Assembly (NCBI RefSeq): GCF_900129875.1
Contig: NZ_FQXC01000005.1
Coordinates: 124,001-188,000, forward strand
Direction: 5' to 3'
DNA length: 64,000 nucleotides
Source of the DNA: Marivita hallyeonensis
GTDB taxonomy: Bacteria; Pseudomonadota; Alphaproteobacteria; Rhodobacterales; Rhodobacteraceae
The notes under the pieces are model-generated. The model was not told the origin of the DNA. It saw nothing but the letters and a program-made list of their open reading frames with translations, and searched no databases. Shown in pieces: positions 55,075 to 63,399 of this stretch. The translations under genes and the position numbers were made by a program. Positions within the stretch are counted from its first letter, which is position 1. Every line of letters begins with the position of its first letter.

Positions 55075-56348
55075 TGCGCGGCGGTGTCCATCTCTGCGAG
55101 AAAGGCCATTTCGCCGCGCTTGTGCGCCACGTAGACCGGAGCGAAGACCTCAGGGAACCATCCGCGCACGGTAGTATTGTTCTCAAACCGCTCCAGCGCA
55201 GCCTCAAGCGTCTCGGGCAAGCGGATGAACCCCCGTGCGTCAAGGTCGGCGGGCGAAAGAAGGGACAAGTCCTCTTCGGTCGGTGCGGGAGGGTTTAGAC
55301 CGTCTTCGATCCCCTGGCACCCGGCATGCACGATGGCAGCCAGCGCCAGATGCGGGCAGGCGGCCGCATCGGCCGCGCGGTATTCGATGTTGAACTGCCG
55401 CGCGATGCTGGCGGGATCCTTGGCCGTGACAGGGCAAACCCGCAGAGACGCCTCCCGGTCGCGGAAGCCGAGGTTGTTGTAGGCCGCCGACCAGCGATGC
55501 GGCGTCAATCGCAGGTAGGAGACAACCGAGGGCGCCGTCAGGGCAAGGATGCTGTCGAGATATTTCAAAACGCCCGCGGAGAAAGCCGCTGCAAGCTCTG
55601 ACATGCCGCAAGGGCCGTCCGGATCATAGGTGGCGGGCGCACCGTTTGCGTCGAGAAAGCTCATATGGACATGCACGCCATTGCCGACACTGGCCGGATC
55701 GAGGATCGGGGCATAGGTCGCATGCTCGCCCGCGTGGCGCGCGGTTGCCCGGGTTAGCTCGCGCACGATGACAGCTGCATCGGCGGCCCGCATCCCTGCC
55801 TCAGGTCCGATCACCACCTCGTATTGATTGGGGCCATATTCTTTCATGATGCTGTCGGGGCTGAGACCGGCATCGGCCAGATGCGACATCAGAGCCTCAC
55901 ACAGCCCACGCTGTGCCTCGAAACCGGCGCGCCCATAGGCCTCGTATTTCGCGGCATTGCCGGTGGTCAGCTGGAACTCGTGCTCAAATGCCGCAAGCAT
56001 GGACACTCCGGCCACATTCTGCAACCGCTCAAGTGCGCCGCGCAGGAGCGCGCGAGTACACAAGTCCCATGGCGCGCCTTCAAGCGTGACGATATCGCCC
56101 AGCATGAAACGCTCCGTGCCGTTTTCGAATTGCGCAACGACGGCGGTCTCTTCGTCAGGAATCAGCAGCAGATCCCCCAACGCGCCGAAAGGGCTTTCGG
56201 AGATGGTGTCGAAACAGGTGATCTGAACGTTCGTGGGCGTCCAGCCCACGCCACGCTTCAGCCGTTTGTCCAGTTGCGCGGCGGGAAAGGCCTTTCCCCG
56301 TACCTTGCCCGCCAGATCGCAGGTTGCGGCAAAGATCAAATCAGTCAT
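55047..56348 (-). CDS. Glutamine synthetase family ligase
   Basis: A 433-residue GS-fold ligase. The N-terminal beta-grasp is followed by the catalytic domain with MLAAFEHEFQL, KEYGPNQYEVVIGP, GNGVHVHMS and RLTPHRWSAAYN. Sequence and size resemble the GlnA-like gamma-glutamyl ligases that attach glutamate to amines (for example gamma-glutamylpolyamine, -ethanolamine or -methylamide synthetase) rather than true GlnA. Lies between the fusion enzyme (overlap) and the RpiR gene (four-base overlap), so all three are one operon. Confidence 0.88.
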   Translation of the reverse strand: MTDLIFAATCDLAGKVRGKAFPAAQLDKRLKRGVGWTPTNVQITCFDTISESPFGALGDLLLIPDEETAVVAQFENGTERFMLGDIVTLEGAPWDLCTRALLRGALERLQNVAGVSMLAAFEHEFQLTTGNAAKYEAYGRAGFEAQRGLCEALMSHLADAGLSPDSIMKEYGPNQYEVVIGPEAGMRAADAAVIVRELTRATARHAGEHATYAPILDPASVGNGVHVHMSFLDANGAPATYDPDGPCGMSELAAAFSAGVLKYLDSILALTAPSVVSYLRLTPHRWSAAYNNLGFRDREASLRVCPVTAKDPASIARQFNIEYRAADAAACPHLALAAIVHAGCQGIEDGLNPPAPTEEDLSLLSPADLDARGFIRLPETLEAALERFENNTTVRGWFPEVFAPVYVAHKRGEMAFLAEMDTAAQCAAYGRTY

Positions 56349-57190
56349 GTCTTGGTCTCCGTGGTCAGGGCGCGCGTGGCGTCCCAGAGTTCGATGCGGT
56401 CCCGGGTCTCGTCCCAGGTCAGTTCCGCGACGCGGGCGACAAGCGCCTCAACGATGGCCAGCGCGGCGGCATAGCTGTCCCAGACGGTGCCTGTCTCAAT
56501 CGGTACTGCGAGCACCTCAGCCGCGTTGTTCTTGATCGGAGAAATCCAGCTATCGGTCAGGAGCACGATCTTCACCTTTTTGGTGGCCAAGGCCTGCGCC
56601 AGACGTTCAAGCGTGTGCTCGTAACGGCGGAAATCGACCAGGAAAACCACATCGCCCGGTCGCATGCGCAGCAGGTGGCCGGGCCAGGATTCGATGTCGC
56701 GGGACATATGTTCGACGCCTTCGCGGGACTGGGCGAGGTGAAAGGTCAGATGACGCGCTATGGTGTCGCTGATCCGGCCCCCCAGGGCAAAGACCTGCCT
56801 GCGCTGGTCGGACAAGAGTGCGGTGATCCGGTCGAACTGACCATCTGTGATAGCATCGCCTGCCGTTTCGATCTGGGCTGCGGCACGGGACAGAAAGCCT
56901 GCCAGAAAGCTGCCTTCGATCCGGGTGCTACGCTCGTGCAGATCAACCGGAGAGATATCCCCTCGGCGCAACTCCTCCAACAGCTTGCGTTGCATGTCGG
57001 CATAGCCATCGAGCCCCAGTTTGGCGGTAAAGCGCGAGATAGACGCGGCCGAGACGCCCGCCTCCTCGGCCAGTTCCTGAATGTTGAGCAGTCCCTTGAA
57101 GGGATAGTTCGATAAAATCGTCGCTGCCAGTTTGCGCTCTGATTGGGTCAGGCTGTCCGAGGCGGCGCTGATGGTCGATCTGACTGTCAT
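56345..57190 (-). CDS. MurR/RpiR family transcriptional regulator
   Basis: A 281-residue RpiR regulator. The N-terminal HTH shows LTQSERKLAATILSNYPFKGLLNIQELAEEAGVSAASISRFTAKLGLDGYADMQRKL, and a SIS (sugar-isomerase-like) sensor domain occupies about 120-260. SIS domains here often bind phosphorylated metabolites. It is divergent from the amidohydrolase gene and next to a perfect palindromic operator, so it probably controls both arms of the locus. Confidence 0.92.
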   Translation of the reverse strand: MTVRSTISAASDSLTQSERKLAATILSNYPFKGLLNIQELAEEAGVSAASISRFTAKLGLDGYADMQRKLLEELRRGDISPVDLHERSTRIEGSFLAGFLSRAAAQIETAGDAITDGQFDRITALLSDQRRQVFALGGRISDTIARHLTFHLAQSREGVEHMSRDIESWPGHLLRMRPGDVVFLVDFRRYEHTLERLAQALATKKVKIVLLTDSWISPIKNNAAEVLAVPIETGTVWDSYAAALAIVEALVARVAELTWDETRDRIELWDATRALTTETKT

Positions 57191-57203
57191 TTCATCAGAA
57201 TGG

Positions 57204-57219
57204 TGAAAATAAATTTTCA
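57204..57219. promoter_or_regulatory. Probable RpiR operator palindrome
   Basis: TGAAAAT-AA-ATTTTCA is a perfect 16-base palindrome in the 80-base gap between the divergent RpiR and amidohydrolase starts. RpiR regulators commonly use TGAAA-type inverted repeats. A TTGACA at 57235 may be part of a promoter. Confidence 0.75.
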
Positions 57220-57270
57220 GTCAATGGAAAAAAGTTGACAGAGAAAAGGATTTTTCCAAGGCTTGCGGGT

Positions 57271-58044
57271 ATGACCCTTGCCGACGACTCAACGATTCTG
57301 CACCCATCCGATCCCGCTCCGGTCAGCATCGTGAACGGGCAATCTCGGGTACCGCTGCTGTTGCTGTGCGAACATGCAGGACAATCGATCCCCGCTCGTC
57401 TGAACAGGTTGGGTGTCAGCCAGCAGGTGATCGACAGCCATCGCGGCTGGGATATCGGGGCGTTGGCCGTGGCGCGCGAGGTGGCGGCACGGCTGGGCGC
57501 GCCGCTGGTCATCCAGAATTACAGCCGACTGGTCATCGACGCGAACCGTCCGCCCGACAGCGTCCATGCCGTGCCCTCAGAGGTCGACGGCGTCCCCATT
57601 CCGGGGAACACCGGGATCTCCCGCTCACATCAGAGGCAACGTGCCAAGGAGATCTTTGCGCCGCTTGATGCTGCGCTCGCCGATTTCATGCGCGACCTGC
57701 AACCGCGTGGCTGTTTCTCAATCCATTCCTTCACGCCCATTCTGGGAGGCGTACCCAGACCATGGCATGCGGGCTTCCTCAGTCGCCGCGACACGCGCAC
57801 TGCCCAGAGGTTGATGCAGGCCATCGCTGCCCGGCAGCCCCACCTGACGATGGCGGTGAACGAACCCTACCGGATCGAAGACGACACTGACTGGTTCATA
57901 CCGCGCCATGCCGAACCCAGTGGCGCCGCCCATGCCCTGATCGAGATCCGCAACGACCTGATTTCAACGCCCGACGGCATCCCGCTCTGGGCGGATCTGG
58001 TCGCGCAGGCAATCACCACCGTGATGCAGGAGGCAGAGGCATGA
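57271..58044 (+). CDS. N-formylglutamate amidohydrolase family protein
   Basis: A 257-residue FGase-fold zinc amidohydrolase. Landmarks: LLLCEHAGQSIPARL, NYSRLVIDANRPP, CFSIHSFTPIL and LIEIRNDLIS. The family deformylates N-formylglutamate or related N-acyl compounds. The ATG at 57271 is chosen; a TTG at 57235 in frame is an alternative. It differs clearly from the paralog at 3635-4372. The following hydrolase overlaps by four bases. Confidence 0.85.
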   Translation: MTLADDSTILHPSDPAPVSIVNGQSRVPLLLLCEHAGQSIPARLNRLGVSQQVIDSHRGWDIGALAVAREVAARLGAPLVIQNYSRLVIDANRPPDSVHAVPSEVDGVPIPGNTGISRSHQRQRAKEIFAPLDAALADFMRDLQPRGCFSIHSFTPILGGVPRPWHAGFLSRRDTRTAQRLMQAIAARQPHLTMAVNEPYRIEDDTDWFIPRHAEPSGAAHALIEIRNDLISTPDGIPLWADLVAQAITTVMQEAEA

Positions 58045-58685
58045 CCCTCACCCGCGACGTTCCGCTAGAACCGGCGCACTCGGCGCTGCTTTTCATCGAC
58101 GTGCAGAACTTCTCTGCCGAGCGCGAAGGCGCGGAATTCAAGGATCTGTCCCCAGACGTCATGGAGGAGAAATACGGCTGGTATTTCGAACAGTTGAACG
58201 GCCGTGTCATCCCCAACATGCAGACCATCCAGAAAGCCACACGAGCAGCAGGCGTGGAGGTGATGTATACTACGATTGAGAGCCTCACGCTCGATGGCCG
58301 CGACCGGTCACTCGATTACAAGATCACCGGCTTCAACGTGCCCAAAGGCAGTTGGGACGGCAAGGTGATCGACCGGATCGCACCACAGGGGGACGAGATC
58401 GTGTTACCGAAATCCTCATCCTCGGTCTTCGTCTCGACTCATATCGATTATATCCTGCGCAACCTCGGCGTGCGGCAGTTGGTCATCGCCGGGCTGATCA
58501 CCGATCAATGCGTCGAAAGCGCAATCCGCGATGCCTGCGATCTGGGTTACTTGGTAACGCAGGTGACCGATGCCTGCCTAACCTATTCGCAGGCGCGCCA
58601 CGACAATTCGCTGAACGCAATCAAGGGATATTGCCGTCAGATTACCAGCGCCGAGCTTGTCGCCGAGCTGGAAGCGCAGACCTGA
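58041..58685 (+). CDS. Cysteine hydrolase (isochorismatase family)
   Basis: A 214-residue isochorismatase-like hydrolase with catalytic Asp20 in LLFIDVQN, Lys124 in VLPKSSSSVF and Cys157 in ITDQCVES. Relatives include N-carbamoylsarcosine amidase and RutB-type ureidoacrylate amidohydrolase, cleaving small amides or carbamoyl groups. The start overlaps the amidohydrolase stop and the stop overlaps the next start (TGATG), so it is translationally coupled. Confidence 0.9.
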   Translation: MTLTRDVPLEPAHSALLFIDVQNFSAEREGAEFKDLSPDVMEEKYGWYFEQLNGRVIPNMQTIQKATRAAGVEVMYTTIESLTLDGRDRSLDYKITGFNVPKGSWDGKVIDRIAPQGDEIVLPKSSSSVFVSTHIDYILRNLGVRQLVIAGLITDQCVESAIRDACDLGYLVTQVTDACLTYSQARHDNSLNAIKGYCRQITSAELVAELEAQT

Positions 58686-60553
58686 TGGCAGACGCCGCGC
58701 TCTTCGCCCATCCGGCGCGGCTGCGCGCGGCAAACTGGCTGCGCACCTTCGCGGCCCTTGGCGTGCTGATCGGAACGGTTGCTTTTCTCACGCTGGTCTT
58801 TGGACGTACTGGCGAACGGATCGCGGTCCTGATGTGCGTGAACGTGTCGGCGGTGGTGGCACTGGCGGTCTTCTGCGGCAACACCGGCATTGTCTCCTTC
58901 GGGCACGGTGCCTTTATGGCCCTGGGGGCGTATCTCTCGGGTATCCTCACTATGCCCGCCGGTTTGCAGCGCAGCGCGTTGCCTGAGCTTCCGGGCTGGC
59001 TGGCGGGGCATGAGCTGTCGGTCTTGGGCGCCTTGCCTTTTGTCCTATTGGCGGGCGCGGGTTTTGCCTTGCTCACCGGTAGTGCGATTTCCCGGCTGGT
59101 GGGGGCCTCGGCGGCGATCGCGACACTGGGGCTTTTGATCATCGTCCATAGCATCGCCGTGTCGGCGCGGGAGTTCACGCGCGGCAGCCAGACCTTTTAT
59201 GGCGTGCCCCGGATCACCGATCTGACCTTCGTACTGATGGCGGCGATTGTTTTTGTCATCCTCGCGCGGGTCTATCGCGAAAGCCGCTGGGGCCTCTTCG
59301 TCCGCGCGGTGCGCGATGACGAGGACGCGGCGACCGCGCTAGGCATTGCACCGCGCCGGGCGCGGCTGGCGGCGTGGACGCTGTCGGGGACATTGGCCGT
59401 GGTGGCAGGCGCTCTTTACGGGCATATTCTGGGTGCGTTCTCGCCCGCCTCTTTCTATCTCGGGTTGGTCTTCGCCCATGTGGTGATGATGATCGTGGGC
59501 GGAATGAGTTCGGTTGGCGGCGCGGTGGTGGGCGTGATCGCCGTGACCATCCTGCAAAACACGGTACGCAACCTGGAGGGCGGGATCACCCTTGGCGGGG
59601 TCACCCTTCCAGAAGTCTTTGGTCTCACGACCGTTTCGCTTGGTGTCGCGATCCTGCTGGTCATCTGGTTTCGCCCGCAAGGCTTGGTGGGCGGGTTTGA
59701 GCTGGGCCCCGGCGCGGGCGCAGGCCTGCTGAGGCGCATCGCCTCCAGAGCGACTGAGCCGCCCGCGCCGCGCCCCGTCTCCACCGAGACGTTAAAGGCG
59801 CGTGGCCTTTCGCGCGCCTTTGCAGGGGTGAAAGCCGTCACCGATGTCAGCTTTGACGTGCCCGCTGGCCGGATTACCGGGCTGATCGGCCCGAATGGGG
59901 CGGGCAAATCGACGCTGGTGAACCTCATCACCTGTCAATACGACGCCGATACAGGCAGTGCAGAGATCGAAGGCGTGGATCTGACCGGGCTGCCGCGTCA
60001 CCGGATCATCGACCACCGCGTTGCGCGCAGCTTTCAGAACCTGCGACTTTTCTCCGGTCTGACCGCCTTTGAAAACGTGCTGGTTGCCGCCTTGGCCGCA
60101 GGCAACAGCCGCCAGAGGGCCAACGCGATAGCGCTGCGCGAACTGGAAGCCTTTGACCTTGGCAGCATCGCCGCGATACGCGCCGACAACCTGCCCTATG
60201 GCGCCCGCAAACGGCTGGAGATTGCCCGCGCGCTGGCGCAGGATCCGGCCATCCTGTTGCTGGACGAACCCGCAGCGGGCATGAATCCCGCCGAGACCGA
60301 TGACCTTGCGGACCGCCTGATCCGCATCCGCGAGGACCGCAGGATCGGTATTCTGCTGATCGACCACGACCTGCGTTTCGTGAACCGCCTATGCAGCCAT
60401 ATCGTGGTGATGAACAGGGGTGAGAAAATCGCCGAGGGCACGCCCGAAGAGGTGCGCGGGAACCCTCAGGTCATTGAAGCCTATATCGGCCGCGGTCGGG
60501 TGGCCCGCGCCGCCGATGCACAAACACCTCAAGATCAAGCCCTCGCCAATTGA
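58685..60553 (+). CDS. Fused LivM-type permease and LivG-type ATPase
   Basis: A 622-residue single protein combining two subunits of a branched-chain amino acid (HAAT) importer. Residues about 15-330 are LivM-like: FCGNTGIVSFGHGAFMALGAY and VRDDEDAATALGIAPRRARLAAWTLSG. From about 360 an ABC ATPase follows with Walker A GPNGAGKST, QNLRLFSGLTAFENV, LPYGARKRLEIARAL in place of the usual LSGGQ, and Walker B LLLDEPAAGMN. Fusion is known in some members of the family. Substrate cannot be inferred from this alone. Confidence 0.92.
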   Translation: MADAALFAHPARLRAANWLRTFAALGVLIGTVAFLTLVFGRTGERIAVLMCVNVSAVVALAVFCGNTGIVSFGHGAFMALGAYLSGILTMPAGLQRSALPELPGWLAGHELSVLGALPFVLLAGAGFALLTGSAISRLVGASAAIATLGLLIIVHSIAVSAREFTRGSQTFYGVPRITDLTFVLMAAIVFVILARVYRESRWGLFVRAVRDDEDAATALGIAPRRARLAAWTLSGTLAVVAGALYGHILGAFSPASFYLGLVFAHVVMMIVGGMSSVGGAVVGVIAVTILQNTVRNLEGGITLGGVTLPEVFGLTTVSLGVAILLVIWFRPQGLVGGFELGPGAGAGLLRRIASRATEPPAPRPVSTETLKARGLSRAFAGVKAVTDVSFDVPAGRITGLIGPNGAGKSTLVNLITCQYDADTGSAEIEGVDLTGLPRHRIIDHRVARSFQNLRLFSGLTAFENVLVAALAAGNSRQRANAIALRELEAFDLGSIAAIRADNLPYGARKRLEIARALAQDPAILLLDEPAAGMNPAETDDLADRLIRIREDRRIGILLIDHDLRFVNRLCSHIVVMNRGEKIAEGTPEEVRGNPQVIEAYIGRGRVARAADAQTPQDQALAN

Positions 60554-60572
60554 AATCTGAAAGGAAATCCCC

Positions 60573-61724
60573 ATGAAACTGAAGTCTCTCTTGCTCGGGT
60601 CAGCCATCGCAGCGCTCGGCACGGCCGCTTTTGCCGAAGATGAATATATCATCGGCGTAATGTCTGCGCAGTCGGGCTACCTCGCCCCTTATGACGGACC
60701 CGCTTATGCCGGGTTCAAGTTCTGCATGGACGAAAAGATGGCCAATGGCGGGCTGAACGGCAGCATTCCTGTAAGGTTGATCGTCAAGGATACCCGATCC
60801 GACATCGCATATGGCGTGCAGGTGGTTCAGGAAATGCTGGACGACGGGGCGCAGTTCATAGTGTCCTCGGCCGACGCGGACCCGACGATCGCCGCCGCCC
60901 AGATCACTGCGGCCGACATGGTGCCGACGATGACTTTTGCTGGCACGGCGCCGGTATTGACGCAGGTCGGCCCGCATGTTTTCGGCAGCTATCCCGGTGA
61001 CAACCAGCAAGGCGCTGTGCTTGCGGGCTATGCGCGCGACCAGGGCTTCGAGAAAGCCTGGCTGCTGACCTCGCCCGACAGTGCCTACACGCTCGGCGGT
61101 CCGCGCTATTTTGGTGAGGTCTTTGAAACGCTCGGCGGTGAAGTCGTCGGAGAGAGCACCTTCAGTCTCAACCAGCCTGACTTCTCGGCAATTGTGACCA
61201 ATATCCAGAATGCGGAAACCGCACCGGACGTCATCGTGACGTGGGCGTGGGAACCGGACTTCCCCGCTTTCATCCGCGCCCTGCGCGGCGCCGGTGTCGA
61301 AACGCAAGTGATGGGCGGTGACGTGCTGGACACACCGACTGTTCGCGGTCTGGGCGATGTTGTTGACGGTGTCGTGCACACCTCTGGCGGCTACCCGGAG
61401 GAAGGTTCGGCCTATGCCGCTTTCATCGACCGGTTCACGGAAGCGACCGGCACGACGCCTGACAACAATTACTACGTGAATGGCTGCGACATCGCGGACA
61501 TGATCGAACAGGCGGTTGCTGCCGCGGGCACCACCGATCCGGCGGCCGTCAGCGCAGCCATGGCCGAAATCGAAGATGGTGAGGCGACCATGTCGAATTT
61601 CACCTTCAAGGGCACTGACCGTATGCCTTTGCGCGAGGTTGTCGTGGCACGGATCACGGGTGACGGGGAAAAGGAATTCGTCCTTCGCCAGATGGCCGAT
61701 CCCGAAACCTTGCCGAAGCCCTGA
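60573..61724 (+). CDS. HAAT-type ABC transporter substrate-binding protein
   Basis: A 383-residue periplasmic binding protein with signal peptide (about 1-21, ALGTAAFAED). It has the type I Leu/Ile/Val-binding fold: IGVMSAQSGYLAPYDGPAYAGFKF, then TPTVRGLGDVVDGVVH and AAFIDRFTEATGTTPDNNYYVNG. Such proteins bind amino acids, amides or urea; specificity is open. It follows the fused permease-ATPase with 19 bases, and the LivF-type gene starts four bases after its stop. Confidence 0.92.
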   Translation: MKLKSLLLGSAIAALGTAAFAEDEYIIGVMSAQSGYLAPYDGPAYAGFKFCMDEKMANGGLNGSIPVRLIVKDTRSDIAYGVQVVQEMLDDGAQFIVSSADADPTIAAAQITAADMVPTMTFAGTAPVLTQVGPHVFGSYPGDNQQGAVLAGYARDQGFEKAWLLTSPDSAYTLGGPRYFGEVFETLGGEVVGESTFSLNQPDFSAIVTNIQNAETAPDVIVTWAWEPDFPAFIRALRGAGVETQVMGGDVLDTPTVRGLGDVVDGVVHTSGGYPEEGSAYAAFIDRFTEATGTTPDNNYYVNGCDIADMIEQAVAAAGTTDPAAVSAAMAEIEDGEATMSNFTFKGTDRMPLREVVVARITGDGEKEFVLRQMADPETLPKP

Positions 61725-61728
61725 TCCG

Positions 61729-62454
61729 GTGACCGGTCAGAGCGATACGGTTCTCGACGTCGAGGCGCTTGATGTCCGCTACGGCCCCGTCAGGGCCGTG
61801 CGCGGTATCAGCTTCGGCGTTGCCCGCGGCGGAATCACGGCACTTCTGGGGGCCAACGGTGCAGGCAAGTCCAGCACGCTGATGGCCATTGCCGGGGTCG
61901 TTCCGGTCGCTTCGGGGCGCGTGTCGCTTTTCGGCAAGCCCACTGCCAAAACCACGCCCGACGCGATCGTTCGGTCGGGCGTGGGAATCTGTCCCGAAGG
62001 GCGGCGCATCTTCGCGTCACTGTCGGTAGAGGAGAACCTGATCGTCGCAGGCACCGCGGTGGCCACTCCGCAAGTGGCTGCCACCCGCCGCGAAGAGATG
62101 ATGGAGCGCTTTCCCATTCTCGGCGAACGTCGCCGCCAGCTGGCGGGTCTACTGTCGGGAGGTGAGCAGCAGATGCTTGCCGTGGCCCGTGCCCTGATGG
62201 GGGCACCCAAGCTGCTGTTGATGGACGAGCCGTCTCTGGGCCTTGCCCCGCAGATGGTCGACACGATCTTTTCCATCATCGAGGAGCTTCAGCGTGAAGG
62301 CATCTCGATCCTTTTGGTCGAACAGAACGCCGCCCTTGCACTCGAGGTCGCAAACCATGCGGTTGTCATGGCCAATGGCGAAATCGCGGGGCAGGGCGCT
62401 CCTGCGGATCTGGCGGGAGACACCCTTTTGAAATCAGCATATTTGGCGGCCTGA
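61729..62454 (+). CDS. LivF-type ABC transporter ATP-binding protein
   Basis: A 241-residue ATPase with Walker A GANGAGKSS, ICPEGRRIFASLSVEENL, signature LSGGEQQM, Walker B LLLMDEPSLGLAPQM and switch LVEQN. This is the second ATPase of a HAAT importer. The GTG at 61729 gives full length; no better start is in frame. Three bases separate it from the LivH-type gene. Confidence 0.94.
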   Translation: MTGQSDTVLDVEALDVRYGPVRAVRGISFGVARGGITALLGANGAGKSSTLMAIAGVVPVASGRVSLFGKPTAKTTPDAIVRSGVGICPEGRRIFASLSVEENLIVAGTAVATPQVAATRREEMMERFPILGERRRQLAGLLSGGEQQMLAVARALMGAPKLLLMDEPSLGLAPQMVDTIFSIIEELQREGISILLVEQNAALALEVANHAVVMANGEIAGQGAPADLAGDTLLKSAYLAA

Positions 62455-62457
62455 GAG

Positions 62458-63345
62458 ATGGACCAACTTCTGCAGCAGCTCATCAACGCGCTCAGCCTCG
62501 GCGGCATCTACGCGATGCTGGCACTTGGCCTCGCCATCGTTTTTTCCATCGTGGGTCTGATCAATTTTGCCCATGGCGACATCATGACCTTCGGCGGCTA
62601 TGGCATCTTCCTGTCGATGGTCTTTGGTTTCCCACCAATTGCAGCGCTGTGTATTGGGCTGGGCGCTGCTGTCGTCATGGCGCTGGCGATGGAGCGAACG
62701 GCCTTTCGAGTTATGCGCGGGGCGGATGTCATCTCGCTGCTGATCACGAGTTTCGCGGTATCTGAAATTCTCAAGGTTTTGTTCCAAAACGGCATTTCGG
62801 CGCGGCCGGTACCGATCTCCTTCCCAGCTGCGTGGTCGGGCTCGTACCAGATCGGTGGCATGACCATCGGGGTAGCCCCTACAGCCTCAATCCTTGTGAC
62901 GATCGTTTCACTGGGATGCCTGACCTTTGTGCTGCGGCGTCTGGCCATCGGTATGGCGATGCGCGCCGCGGCGGAAGATTTCGATATGCTGCGCATGCTG
63001 GGCGTGCGCGCCAACCGTGTTGTGGCCGCCGCTTTTGCAATCTCGGGACTGCTGGCCGGGATCGCCGCTGTGATCTGGACGGCGCAACGTGGCTCCGTCG
63101 ACCCAATGATGGGCTTCTTTCCGGTGCTCAAGGCCTTCATCGCTACGGTTTTGGGCGGCTTGGGTAGCCTCGGCGGCGCAGTTCTTGGCGGCTTCGTTGT
63201 GGGCACGCTGGAGGTTCTGACACAGGCGTTCCTTCCCGATGCGCTGGCCCCGTACCGTGACGCCATCGTATTGAGCGCCGTGATTGCAGTGCTTCTGGTG
63301 CGCCCGGACGGTCTTTTGCCGGCGCGCAGCGGCGCTCGGTCCTGA
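62458..63345 (+). CDS. LivH-type ABC transporter permease
   Basis: A 295-residue permease with about eight helices. MDQLLQQLINALSLGGIYAMLALGLAIVFSIVGLINFAHGD matches the LivH start; MRAAAEDFDMLRMLGVRANRVV is the ATPase-contact loop. It completes the importer made by the preceding four proteins. A formamidase gene begins 54 bases later. Confidence 0.94.
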   Translation: MDQLLQQLINALSLGGIYAMLALGLAIVFSIVGLINFAHGDIMTFGGYGIFLSMVFGFPPIAALCIGLGAAVVMALAMERTAFRVMRGADVISLLITSFAVSEILKVLFQNGISARPVPISFPAAWSGSYQIGGMTIGVAPTASILVTIVSLGCLTFVLRRLAIGMAMRAAAEDFDMLRMLGVRANRVVAAAFAISGLLAGIAAVIWTAQRGSVDPMMGFFPVLKAFIATVLGGLGSLGGAVLGGFVVGTLEVLTQAFLPDALAPYRDAIVLSAVIAVLLVRPDGLLPARSGARS

Positions 63346-63399
63346 GCTGCGCAAAAGCCAAAACGGGGCCAGGCGGTCCCCAATGTTACGGAGAGCACC

